Assembly: GCA_963814865.1 (NCBI GenBank)
Contig: CAWFEN010000014.1
Location: forward strand, 744,001 to 808,000
From: AP-15 sp963814865
GTDB taxonomy: Bacteria > Pseudomonadota > Alphaproteobacteria > ATCC43930 > CGMCC-115725
Reading direction: 5' to 3'
DNA length: 64,000 nt
The notes beneath the pieces are model-generated. The model was not told the origin of the DNA. It searched no databases and saw nothing but the letters and a program-made list of their open reading frames with translations. The position numbers and the translations under genes were made by a program. Below are positions 25,545 to 35,012 of this stretch, piece after piece (the first letter of the stretch is position 1; each line of letters opens with the position of its first letter).

Positions 25545-26753
25545 CTATTTTGTATTCGAGCGCAGGGATTGTATTTGCTGTTCCAGGGCGCCCTTTAGTG
25601 TTTCGAGCTCACCAAGTGTAGCAGTACGGCCGTGCTCCATGGTGTGAGCCGTTCGGACAGGCCGCGAAGATTGGCGCTCAAGGAAGCTTTCAGGCGACCA
25701 GGTCAGATTTCGTTAGCAATTGTTGCTCCCGTAGATCTCGGAAATAGGGTTCGAGGATTGTGTAGCCGCCATAGGCACCGCAGATCGAGAGCACAATTGA
25801 TGTCACAAGCCCGGCCCACCATCGGCGCCGCAGAAAGCGCATCGCGACATCCGCCCTGTCTCCCATTACCCGTCCGTATAGTTGATAGACAAGCGGCCGA
25901 ACTCGGCGCTGGACGTTAGAGAATAGCACAACCAACGCGGCAAAAATGGAAATCATCAGAATCACGCCACCCCATACGGCGGTTCCTAACGCCAAATTGT
26001 CGGCATTTACTTTGGACATTATAGCAATTAGCGCGATCACCAACGCAAAAATAGAAAATGAAATTTGAGTATATGTCGTGAACCTTGTCGTTACGTTATT
26101 GATCTCTTGCTCAAACTCCATAAGCTTCTGGCCGGCTGTTGTGAACAGAGCGCTTCTGAGATCATCAATGTGAAAATCTTCCATGATATTGCGATTCAGA
26201 GGGTATCCATATCTCAATAATTCCTCCAGTCCCTTCGCACGGTCAAAAGGCGTGGTCTTCACAAAATCGATCACGGCAATTTGGTCTCCCATACGAAGAG
26301 TAACCGGCTTATCGGAAAGGTTATAAATGGGACAAAACAGATGCCCGACCCATCCTGGATCTACCTGTGGACCACCAACCCATAAGAGGCCGGAATAGGC
26401 GTGCCTCACTTTGATATTCCATCGGCCGATTATGTACCTGGGTAAACACAATATTTCGGCGGTTTTCAAAACCGCAACTTCGAAAGGGGGGAATTCTGAT
26501 GGCCACGTTATTTTTAGCAGGCTCAAATGAGCGATACTCACCGTTCAAGAAATATTCGTCACCGAGAGTCAGCTCGTAGGCCGCCGGCTTTAAAGTTTTC
26601 TCGATCAAAGGGGTGGATAAGATTATGATGCTCGGCATAAAACAGAATTTCGTCGCTCAACAATACACCAACCGTGGACGGATGAGGATCGACCTCTGAG
26701 GGCTGGTGAAGCCGCGATAGCAGTTCGTGTCGCTTTTGCGAAAGCGATGGCAT
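25545..26753 (-). pseudogene. dCTP deaminase/dUTPase-fold protein with C-terminal membrane domain, frameshifted
   Basis: Starts MPSLSQKRHELLSRLHQPSE with GGGGAG before the ATG. One surplus base near 26592 joins it to AYELTLGDEYFLNGEYRSFE, and a six-C run near 26486-26491 (one C too many) joins that to IIGRWNIKVRHAYSGLL and DPGWVGHLFCPIYNLSDKP. This is the trimeric dCTP deaminase/dUTPase barrel, but the Glu expected in the G-x-I-T-L-E-L-x-N strand is Pro and the R-S-S-x-x-R motif is degenerate, so deaminase activity is unlikely. A coiled segment and three membrane helices follow (about SFSIFALVIALIAIM, GVILMISIFAALVVLF, GLVTSIVLSICGAYGG). The main frame stops at 25690; a tail to 25545 is possible. 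DNA here is clearly AT-richer than the genome. Confidence 0.7.
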
Positions 26754-26998
26754 ATTCGGCTCCCCTATTAATTTGCATTGGGCAGAAGATCGATGCATGT
26801 CGGGATCGGACGTTTATGTCGCGGAGCACCGTTTCCGGATCAGCCGGACCCTGTCAATTGCGTGATGGTTGACCATAGCGCTCTGTGCTCCAACTGTAAC
26901 CGTTTGCGGGTGAGATTTCCTGGAGCATACGACCTGGGCGGTTGCTTTCGAGCGCCGGCGCTCGACAATCGCCCAGCGCCCCCCTACATCGCATCATC

Positions 26999-28865
26999 AT
27001 GAACGATGTTCCCAAGCGATACGACGTCGTCGTGGTCGGCGGCGGGCATGCGGGGTGCGAGGCGGCGGCGGCCGCGGCGCGGGTCGGGGCGCGCACCCTG
27101 CTGCTTGACGCACCAGCGGGCGACGATCGGCGAGATGTCGTGCAACCCGGCGATCGGCGGGCTCGGCAAGGGGCATCTGGTGCGCGAGATCGATGCGCTC
27201 GACGGCGTCATGGGCCGCGCCATCGACCGCGCCGGCATCCAGTTCCGCATCCTGAACCGCAGCAAGGGACCGGCGGTGCGTGGCCCGCGTGCGCAGGCCG
27301 ATCGCAAGCTCTATCGCCGCGCCGTCGCCGATCTGCTCGCCGAAACGCCGAACCTCGATATCGCCGAGGGGGCGGCCGAGGATCTGCTGCTCGATCGCGA
27401 CGGGCGGGTGTGCGGGGTCTTGCTCGGCGACGGCCGGCAATTCGCCGCCGGCCGGGTGGTGCTGACCACCGGTACGTTTCTGAACGGCCTGATCCATATC
27501 GGCGACGAGAAGATCCCGGCCGGAAGGGTCGGCGAGGCGCCGTCGCGCGGGCTGGCGCAGACATTGGCGCGCGCCGGTTTTGCGCTCGGCCGGCTCAAGA
27601 CCGGCACGCCGCCGCGGCTCGACGGCAACACGATCGACTGGGCGGGGCTGGAGACCCAGCCGGGCGACGACCCGCCGCCGCCCTTTTCCTTCATGACCGA
27701 GCGCATTACCACCCGGCAGGTCCCGTGCCATATCACGACGACAACACCGGCGACGCACGCCATCATCCGCGCCAATCTTGGCCGCTCGCCGATCTATTCG
27801 GGCGACATCACCGGCATCGGTCCACGCTATTGCCCGTCGATCGAGGACAAGATCGTGCGTTTCGCCGAACGCGACCGGCACCAGATCTTTCTCGAACCGG
27901 AAGGGCTCGACGACGACACGATCTATCCGAACGGCATCTCGACCTCGCTGCCGCGCGAGGTGCAGGAGGCGATGCTGCAAACCATCCCCGGGCTCGAACG
28001 CGCGGCGATGCGGCGCCCCGGCTATGCCATCGAGTATGATTTCGTCGACCCGCGCGAACTTTTGCCGAGCCTCGAAACCCGCCGCATCCCCGGCCTCTAT
28101 CTCGCCGGCCAGATCAACGGCACGACCGGGTATGAGGAAGCGGCGGCGCAGGGCCTGGTCGCCGGGCTCAACGCGGCGCTGGCGGCGTCGGGGGCGGAGC
28201 CGCTCGTGCTCGATCGCGCCGACGCCTATATCGGCGTGCTGATCGACGACCTCGTCACCCGCGGCGCCAGCGAGCCCTATCGCATGTTCACCTCGCGCGC
28301 CGAATACCGGCTGACCTTGCGCGCCGACAACGCCGACCGGCGGCTGACCCCGATCGGCCTGCGCCTCGGCTGCGTCGGCGCCGCCCGCGGGCAGCGCTTT
28401 GCCGCGAAAACAGCCGGTTTGGGCGAGACGCGCCGGCGTCTCGCCGCGCTGGCGCTGACGCCGCCCGCCTTGCAGCGGCACGGCATCGCCGTCAACCAGG
28501 ACGGCATTGCCCGCAGCGCGGCGGAGCTGCTGGCCTATCCCGGGGTCGATCTGGCCCGGCTCGCCGAAATCTGGCCCGAGCTTCGACCGACCGCGCCGGA
28601 GGTCGCCGAGCAGGTCGAGATCGACGCCCGCTATTCGGGCTATCTCGAACGCCAGGAACGCGACATCGCCGCCTTTCGCCGCGACGAGGCGCTGCTGCTG
28701 CCGGCGGATCTCGACTATGCGGCGGTCGGCAGCCTGTCGCGCGAGATCCGCGACAAGCTCGCCGCGGCCCGCCCGGCGACTCTCGGCGCTGCCGCGCGGA
28801 TTTCGGGGGTGACGCCGGCCGGGCTCGTCGCCCTGCTCAAACATGTCAGGCGCCGTGCCGCGTGA
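26999..28865 (+). pseudogene. mnmG: tRNA uridine-5-carboxymethylaminomethyl enzyme MnmG, one frameshift
   Basis: FAD-dependent partner of MnmE. ATG 26999 gives MNDVPKRYDVVVVGGGHAGC, the FAD-binding GxGxAG motif. At about 27107 one surplus G (CTT-G-ACG) shifts the frame; removing it gives LLLTHQRATIGEMSCNPAIG and then an uninterrupted frame to TGA 28863-28865, including GTFLNGLIHIGDEKIPAGR, LKTGTPPRLD, GYAIEYDF, GLYLAGQINGTTGYEEAAAQ and the C-terminal helical domain. All key motifs, including the Cys of the active-site region, are intact. A frame shift of one base in an otherwise perfect gene suggests either a very recent mutation or a consensus error. Confidence 0.93.
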
Positions 28866-29487
28866 GCCGCCGTTCGGGCCCGCGGGCTTCGCCGGGATTG
28901 TCCATGTTTCACGTGAAACATTGGCGCGGCTCGAAGCCTATGCGGCGCTGCTCGTCCGCTGGTCGGCGCGGATCAACCTCGTCGGCCGCGACACGCTTCC
29001 CGATCTGTGGCGCCGCCACATCCTCAATTCGGCGCAGCTGTTGCCGCTGGTGCCGGGCACGGCGCGCAATCTGATCGATCTCGGCAGCGGCGCCGGCTTT
29101 CCCGGGCTGGTGCTGGCGATCCTTGGCGTGCCCGGGGTCGCGCTGGTCGAAGCCGATTCGCGCAAATGCGCGTTTCTGCGTGAAGCGGCGCGGGTGACCG
29201 AGACCGACGTCGCGATTCAGCCAATGCCGGATCGAGGCGATGCCGCCCCATACCGCCGATGTCGTGACCGCCCGCGCCTTGGCGCCGCTCGACCGGCTCT
29301 TCGTCCTTGCCGCGCCGTTCCTCGGCCCCGATAGCGTGTGCCTCTTTCTGAAGGGCGAACGGGCCGAGGAGGAATTGACCCTGGCGCGCAAAGGCTGGAC
29401 AATGACCGCCTCATTTCACAAGAGCCGTTCCGATCCGCGGGGGGTTGTTCTGCGCTTGCAACAGGTAGTCCGTGCGTCTAGCAGCGC

Positions 29488-29491
<4 letters not shown>
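28843..29491 (+). pseudogene. rsmG: 16S rRNA m7G527 methyltransferase RsmG, one frameshift
   Basis: Methylates G527 of 16S rRNA; formerly gidB. ATG 28843 overlaps the mnmG end by 23 bp. Motifs: HVSRETLARLEAYAALLVRW, NLVGRDTLPDLWRRHILNSA and the SAM-binding NLIDLGSGAGFPGLVLAI. After DVAI, near 29218-29230, the frame must shift by one base to reach RIEAMPPHTADVVTARALAP, LFLKGERAEEEL and the C-terminus ending TGA 29489-29491. The nucleotides coding HVSRET are the parS palindrome, so the site is kept within a conserved protein segment. The TGA overlaps the TTG start of parA. Confidence 0.92.
28905..28920. promoter_or_regulatory. parS centromere-like site
   Basis: TGTTTCACGTGAAACA, a perfect 16-bp palindrome equal to the canonical chromosomal parS consensus. 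It lies in the rsmG coding sequence, about 0.6 kb upstream of parA and about 17 kb from the putative origin. ParB encoded at 30297-31157 is expected to load here and spread. No second copy was noticed in the window. Confidence 0.97.
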
Positions 29492-30296
<805 letters not shown>

Positions 30297-30300
<4 letters not shown>

Positions 30301-31157
30301 CCGGGCGGCCGAAGCGGGCCCAACTCGGCCGCGGTCTGGCTGCGCTGTTCGGCGAGACCGCCGATAGGCCACCCGTCGATCCTGCGCTGCAGCGGCGGGT
30401 GCCGATCGAGCTGATCCGGCCCGGACCGTTCCAGCCGCGCCGCCGTTTTGCCGAGGCCGAGCTCGACGCGCTGGCGCAATCGATCCGCGAGAAGGGCATC
30501 CTCCAGCCGTTGCTGGTGCGCCCGGTCGCGGATGACGAGGTCGCTTTCGAGCTGGTCGCCGGCGAGCGCCGCTGGCGCGCGGCGCAGCGCGTCGGATTGC
30601 ACGAGGTCCCGGTCGTCGTGCGCGGCTTTGCCGATGCCGAAGCGCTCGAGATCGCGCTCGTAGAAAACCTCCAGCGCGAGGATCTGTCGCCGCTCGAGGA
30701 GGCCGCGGCCTATAGCCGGCTTCTGGACGAATTCGGCCGCACCCAGGCGAGCCTCGCCGAGGCGGTCGGCAAGAGCCGCAGCCACGTCGCGAACACGCTG
30801 CGCCTGCTGTCATTGCCGGCGCCGGTGCGCCGCCGCCTCGACGAAGGCGAGCTTTCCGCCGGCCACGCGCGGGCATTGCTCGGCGCCGCGGACCCGGCGG
30901 GGCTCGCCGAAATGGTCGTGCGCCGCGGGCTCAACGTGCGTGCCACCGAGCGCCTCGTCCAGCGCCACGCCGAAACGCCGCAGCGGCCGCAAAAGCCGGT
31001 TCGCGATGCCGATACCGCAGCGCTCGAGCGCGATCTCGGCGTTCGGCTCGGCCTGCGCGTCACGCTCGATGCCAAAAAGCGCGGCGGCGCGCTGACCCTG
31101 CATTATGCGAGCCTCGATCAACTCGACCGCGTGCTGCACCTGCTGCGGGGAGGGTGA
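30297..31157 (+). CDS. parB: Chromosome partitioning CTPase ParB
   Basis: Binds parS and slides as a CTP-dependent clamp. The 286 residues show the N-terminal ParA-contact segment GRGLAALFGE, the CTP-binding motifs PIELIRPGPFQPRRRF, QSIREKGILQPLLVRPV and AGERRWRAAQ, and the ENLQREDLSPLEEAAAY box. A helix-turn-helix reads TQASLAEAVGKSRSHVANTL. The C-terminal dimerisation domain ends DQLDRVLHLLRGG. All canonical motifs are intact, and parS lies in the operon itself. Confidence 0.97.
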
Positions 31158-31172
31158 ATACCCCGCTCGGAT

Positions 31173-31685
31173 TCAGCCGGCCAAGCCGTTCAGCCCGGTC
31201 CCCAGAGGTTGCGGTCCGGCTGTTCCGCCACGAGCAGAGGCCGGACCGAGCATTGCCGGCCGTCGCTCTGACAGAGCGGCAATCGTGCAGGTGACGAAGC
31301 CGTCGGCGGCGAGACCTTCGGCTTCGACAAAATCGGCGGATGGGCCGGCGGGATCGGCGACGGCGAGCCGCACGACCCGCCACCCCTCGCCGGCGAGCTT
31401 TCGGACGCGCGCGTTCACCGCGTTTTCGCCCGTCGCGCCGGCGCCGCCGCCCTCGACCCGCTCGATAAAGCAGCGTTGCGGGATCAAGGCCAAGGTGCGC
31501 GGGTCGATATCGCCGTCATGGAGAACCGCGTCCGCCGCCGCGAGCGCAGCCAGCGCCGGCCAGGGCAGATCGCCCGGCCGGGCGGGGTCCGAGCCGATAA
31601 AGAACACCACGCCCGCATCGGATCGCAAACCGGGGACCGCCGGATCGGATGTCGACGCGGGTGGGAGGGCGAGGCTGGGGCACAT
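31173..31685 (-). CDS. Truncated tetrapyrrole (SUMT/CobA-like) methylase domain protein
   Basis: 170 residues from ATG 31685, which has GGAGG five bases upstream. The core VVFFIGSDPARPGDLPWPAL, AALAAADAVLHDGDI and DPRTLALIPQRCFIERV then VRKLAGEGWRVVRLAVADP resembles the N-terminal half of uroporphyrinogen-III C-methyltransferases (VYLVGAGPGDPxLLTxxA, VLYDxLV, RVVRLKGGDP). The GDP motif has changed to ADP, and the C-terminal SAM-binding half is absent, so methylase activity is unlikely. It is convergent with parB, 15 bp away. It could be an alternative small regulator or a remnant; similar short proteins may exist in related genomes. Confidence 0.55.
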   Translation of the reverse strand: MCPSLALPPASTSDPAVPGLRSDAGVVFFIGSDPARPGDLPWPALAALAAADAVLHDGDIDPRTLALIPQRCFIERVEGGGAGATGENAVNARVRKLAGEGWRVVRLAVADPAGPSADFVEAEGLAADGFVTCTIAALSERRPAMLGPASARGGTAGPQPLGTGLNGLAG

Positions 31686-31987
31686 CGGGTCCTCCATGCT
31701 GAGGAGAAACGGGCCCACGGATTGCTCCGTGGCGCTTAGCGCTTGGTGACGCGGGCGCAAGCTGTCCCTCAAATCCCCGCGGGTCCGCACCGGACCGACC
31801 TGGAGCCTATTCCTCTGATTGGCTATGTCAATAGATATAAAATCACGGCTTTCCAAAGTGTTTTGGTGGTCTTTTTACAGCCGCGCTTTCCTGGACTAAG
31901 CTCGACGGCATCGACAATGGAATCATCGGATAGGGAGGATCGCTCGGCCATGTCGTCGTCGCCGTCGCAAAAGCTCGAGCGCGATCC
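31686..31987. other. 302-bp intergenic region with AT-rich core and possible 24-codon leader frame
   Basis: A TATAAAAT-containing AT-rich core lies around 31832-31870, unusual for this genome, and may hold a promoter for the plus-strand gene that follows. From ATG 31917 a 24-codon frame (MESSDREDRSAMSSSPSQKL...) ends with a TGA overlapping the next gene's ATG (ATGA at 31988-31991). It could be a coupled leader peptide or chance. Confidence 0.35.
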
Positions 31988-32320
31988 ATGACGCGGCTCG
32001 CTTTCGCAGCGGCGATGCTGCTCGCCGCCATCGCCTCCGCCGACGCACAGCCTCCGCCCGATCAGGATCCTACGCTGGCACCCTGGTTCCGCAGCCTGCT
32101 CCAGCCCGGCACGACGGTCTCGTGCTGCTCGGTCGCGGATTGCCGCGCGGCCGAGTACCGGATCGTACGCGACCGGTACGAAGCGTTGATCGGCGGGAAA
32201 TGGCTCGCCGTGCCGTCTGACAAGGTCTTGCAGCGCACCGACAACCCGACCGGCCATGCGATCGTGTGCTGGACCCCGCAGCGCGGAATTATGTGCTTCG
32301 TGCGCGCGACCGAATCGTGA
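31988..32320 (+). CDS. Small secreted protein of unknown function
   Basis: 110 residues with a clear signal peptide (MTRLAFAAAMLLAAIASADA, cleavage expected after ADA). The mature part starts QPPPDQDPTLAPWFRSLLQP and has four cysteines (TVSCCSVADCRAAEY and IVCWTPQRGIMCFV), consistent with disulfides in the periplasm. Short secreted proteins with a SCCSxxDC motif occur widely in alphaproteobacteria without known function. It converges on the substrate-binding protein gene 18 bp away. Confidence 0.75.
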   Translation: MTRLAFAAAMLLAAIASADAQPPPDQDPTLAPWFRSLLQPGTTVSCCSVADCRAAEYRIVRDRYEALIGGKWLAVPSDKVLQRTDNPTGHAIVCWTPQRGIMCFVRATES

Positions 32321-32338
32321 TTGCGACCGCCGAAAATC

Positions 32339-33559
32339 CTATTGCCGGCTGGCCGGGCGGCCGGCCGGGTTCGGCGAATGCCCCGAACCGCCGCGCCCGG
32401 AAGGGTTCGCGGGAATGCCCATCGGTTCCATCCCCGGCATGGCGTCAGGCGACAGATTGGGCAAAGGCGACGGCTCGGCCCCGAACAACGACACATTGGC
32501 GCCGCGGGACATCTCGCCGGGCTGCGCTTCCGCGGGCCGGACCAGAACCTCGAGCTGCCGATCGGTCAGCTGGACGCCATAGAATGTCTGGTAGAACTCG
32601 CGCACGGTGGTCCGTAAATCCTGCTCGTAGGGGTCCGGATAAAACAGGTTCGACAGCCAATACAGGCCGACCATCCGGTTGACCCCGGCCGGATCGTCGA
32701 TCCAGGCGAAGGGTTCGGCCGGGGCCAGGTAAACCCGCTTGGCGCGCACCGCGGCAAGGCCGCGCCATTCGGGATCGCGTTGCAGCGCGTTATAAAAGCT
32801 GCGCTGTTGGGCGATGATGATGTCGGGGTTCCAGGCGAAGATCTGCGCGCGCGAGACCCGGGCGAGCTGGCCGTGACCGAGGCCGTCGGCAACGTTGATG
32901 ACACCGGCCTGGTCGATGTCCGACATGGCCAGCGAGCCGGAGAGGCCGGTTTCGAGCCCGTCGCTGCCCCGCCCGTAATAGACGCGAGGGCGGCCCACCG
33001 GCGAGCGGATCAGCAGCCTGCCGCGCAGCGCCTGGATCGCGTGGTAGGCATAGCTGGAGGCGTCGAGCGCATGGTCGCCGGCGCCGAGGATGACGCCGAC
33101 GGTGTGGAGCATCTCGGGGCTGCGTTGGATGCTGCCGTCGAGGACGATGTAAGGGATCCTGGTTTGCTGCTGGATACGGTCGGCGAGCGCCGCGGCTTCG
33201 GGCGAGACGGTGCCGGAGTTGATAATCAAATCGGGATGCAGCCGCGCGACCTCGTCCGCCGTCGCCGTCGGATATGGTCCGGTGAGCTGGCCGACGGTCG
33301 GCAATCGGGCGAACTTTACCGGCAGATAGGCGCGCTGCACCCGCGGCAGCGGCTGGGGCCAGCCGACGAGCTTCTGCGGCGTCAGCACAAAGATCAGGAC
33401 GGCGGCAGTCGGCCCGGCGGCCATGACCCGGTCGACCCGGTCGGGCAGCATCACATGGCGCCCGGCCGAATCGACGAACTCCGCCGTCCGTCCGGGCAGG
33501 GCACAGAGCATGGCGACGACCAGGACGGCAATCTGCGCGGTGAGCGATCGAAACGGCAT
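32339..33559 (-). CDS. Periplasmic binding protein of iron-siderophore/cobalamin ABC transporter type
   Basis: 406 residues with a signal peptide (AQIAVLVVAMLCALPGRTA) and a BtuF/FepB-like fold. Segments include RVMAAGPTAAVLIFVLTPQK, TVGQLTGPYPTATADEVARL HPDLI-type, and WNPDIIIAQQRSFYNALQRD. The C-terminal 40 residues are Pro/Gly-rich and likely disordered. The ligand cannot be told from sequence; related proteins bind ferric chelates, molybdate or cobalamin. No permease or ATPase gene is adjacent, so it is an orphan here. A CGGCGGC/GCCGCCG inverted repeat lies at 33583-33606, just upstream of the start. Confidence 0.85.
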   Translation of the reverse strand: MPFRSLTAQIAVLVVAMLCALPGRTAEFVDSAGRHVMLPDRVDRVMAAGPTAAVLIFVLTPQKLVGWPQPLPRVQRAYLPVKFARLPTVGQLTGPYPTATADEVARLHPDLIINSGTVSPEAAALADRIQQQTRIPYIVLDGSIQRSPEMLHTVGVILGAGDHALDASSYAYHAIQALRGRLLIRSPVGRPRVYYGRGSDGLETGLSGSLAMSDIDQAGVINVADGLGHGQLARVSRAQIFAWNPDIIIAQQRSFYNALQRDPEWRGLAAVRAKRVYLAPAEPFAWIDDPAGVNRMVGLYWLSNLFYPDPYEQDLRTTVREFYQTFYGVQLTDRQLEVLVRPAEAQPGEMSRGANVSLFGAEPSPLPNLSPDAMPGMEPMGIPANPSGRGGSGHSPNPAGRPASRQ

Positions 33560-33732
33560 CTGCGCCCTCTACGGGACCGGAACGGCGGCGGCGACTATAG
33601 CCGCCGCGACCCGTCTGGCAAGCGCGGGCGCAACTCACGGTCTACGCAGGCCTGGCGCTGCGCCGCTACCGGGAGAACACTGTTTGTTGCGCGAGCCGCC
33701 CGCGGAGCAGCGCGTATCGGGGTGGCTGACCG

Positions 33733-34551
33733 TCAGCCCGGCAATTGCCAGCCGATCCAGTCGCACAGCGCGCGGCCCATCACCAATTCGAGGTCGCGGC
33801 CTTTGAGGAACGGCATCTCCTCGGTGAACATGGTCACGCATTGTTTCCACGAGCACGGCATGCGGGTGATGTCGGTGCCCCAGAAGGTACGCTGCGGGCC
33901 GAAGGCCTCCACGATCTGCTGCGTATATTTGTGGATATTGCGATAGGGGTAGGGTTCACTCGAATTGCCTGGTGCCCCGGTCGCCTTGACCGCGACATTG
34001 GGGTACTTGGCGAGCGCCAGCAACGCTGGCTGGTTGCCGTGCGCGGCATCATCGGTGGCGTCGCGGACACGGGCGTAATGGTCGATCAGCAGCCGCAGCC
34101 CGGGGTGCCGCTCGGCGATCTGCGCTACCTGCGGCAGGTAGTTCGAGGCCATCAGCGCGATCGGAATCCCGGCCTTCTCGGCCGCTGGCCACAGCCAGTC
34201 CATCGTACCGTCGGTCATCCAGTTGCGCTGGTGCGGCTGGGTGAAGGCGTAGCGCAAGCCCAGCATGCCCGGCCGCTGTTTCCAACCGGCGACCAACGCA
34301 TGGCTCTCCGGCTTGTCGAGCGGGAAATGGCCTAGGATCGCGAAACGGTTAGGGTATTTCTGCGCCGCCGCCTCGGCCACTTCGATGCAGTTCGGGTCCC
34401 AGCCCGGCGGGTGGATCAACGCGGCATCGACGCCGCCCGCGTCCATTTCCTTCAGGCATTCCTCGGCGGTGTAGTGCGACACCTGGCGGTGAGCCGCATT
34501 GGTCGGTATGCCTTGCGACCAGATATGGATCTGCGCATCGACGATCTTCAT
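33733..34551 (-). CDS. Amidohydrolase family 2 (metal-dependent hydrolase)
   Basis: A 272-residue TIM-barrel hydrolase. It starts MKIVDAQIHIWSQGIPTN, where D-x-H is replaced by D-A-Q-I-H, a form common in the family-2 subgroup. HYTAEECLKEMDAGGVDAAL and the conserved LLIDHYARV, and the C-terminal RTFWGTDITRMP with the metal-binding Asp, follow. Members act as lactonases or decarboxylases on small organic acids. Start chosen at M (34551) because the family begins MKIVDAxxH. It stands alone between a binding-protein gene and a gene remnant. Confidence 0.85.
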   Translation of the reverse strand: MKIVDAQIHIWSQGIPTNAAHRQVSHYTAEECLKEMDAGGVDAALIHPPGWDPNCIEVAEAAAQKYPNRFAILGHFPLDKPESHALVAGWKQRPGMLGLRYAFTQPHQRNWMTDGTMDWLWPAAEKAGIPIALMASNYLPQVAQIAERHPGLRLLIDHYARVRDATDDAAHGNQPALLALAKYPNVAVKATGAPGNSSEPYPYRNIHKYTQQIVEAFGPQRTFWGTDITRMPCSWKQCVTMFTEEMPFLKGRDLELVMGRALCDWIGWQLPG

Positions 34552-34668
34552 TGCGTTTCCTTTCGCTGCAATCCGATTGCGGGGATCGTACGCGATGCCG
34601 GCTCGGCAAGGTAGGGCGTCCCGCATTTGCCGTGCGCCTCCGCGACCCCACGATCGGGGCGCTGCCCG

Positions 34669-34939
34669 TTATCGAACCGGCGCGTCGTAGGCGAGGAAGC
34701 GAATGATTCGCCAGTTGCCGTCGGGCTCGCGGCGGAAGATGTCGATGCCCGGCTCGGTCGTGTTCGCATCGGGGCGGCTCGCGCCACTGCGTCAGGACAG
34801 CCCGGATATCGGCCGCCGCCTCGTTGGGCCGCGCGATTGCAGCGGGCGCTTGCAGGGCGAGAGCGACGGCGCCGCAGATCTCGGCGCGCGCCATCCGGCC
34901 GCTGCGCGCTCGGGCGAGCGGAGCCTTAATTTCGCTCAT
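34669..34939 (-). pseudogene. Remnant of an NTF2/SnoaL-like (DUF4440) protein
   Basis: The minus strand reads MSEIKAPLARARSGRMARAE to ADIRAVLTQW, then after a frame change DANTTEPGIDIFRREPDGNW and RIIRFLAYDAPVR before a TAA at 34671-34669. The end resembles the last beta strands of DUF4440/SgcJ-type NTF2-fold proteins (RRQxDGxWKIVRxLA), while the central half of the fold is missing. It is probably a decayed or internally deleted gene. Confidence is limited because only about 30 residues match. Confidence 0.4.
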
Positions 34940-35012
34940 TTGTCGTGCTGTCATCGAATGGGTCTACCGTCGAGCAAGACCGCTCGTCAAAGCGAGCCGG
35001 GGAACCATCCCA

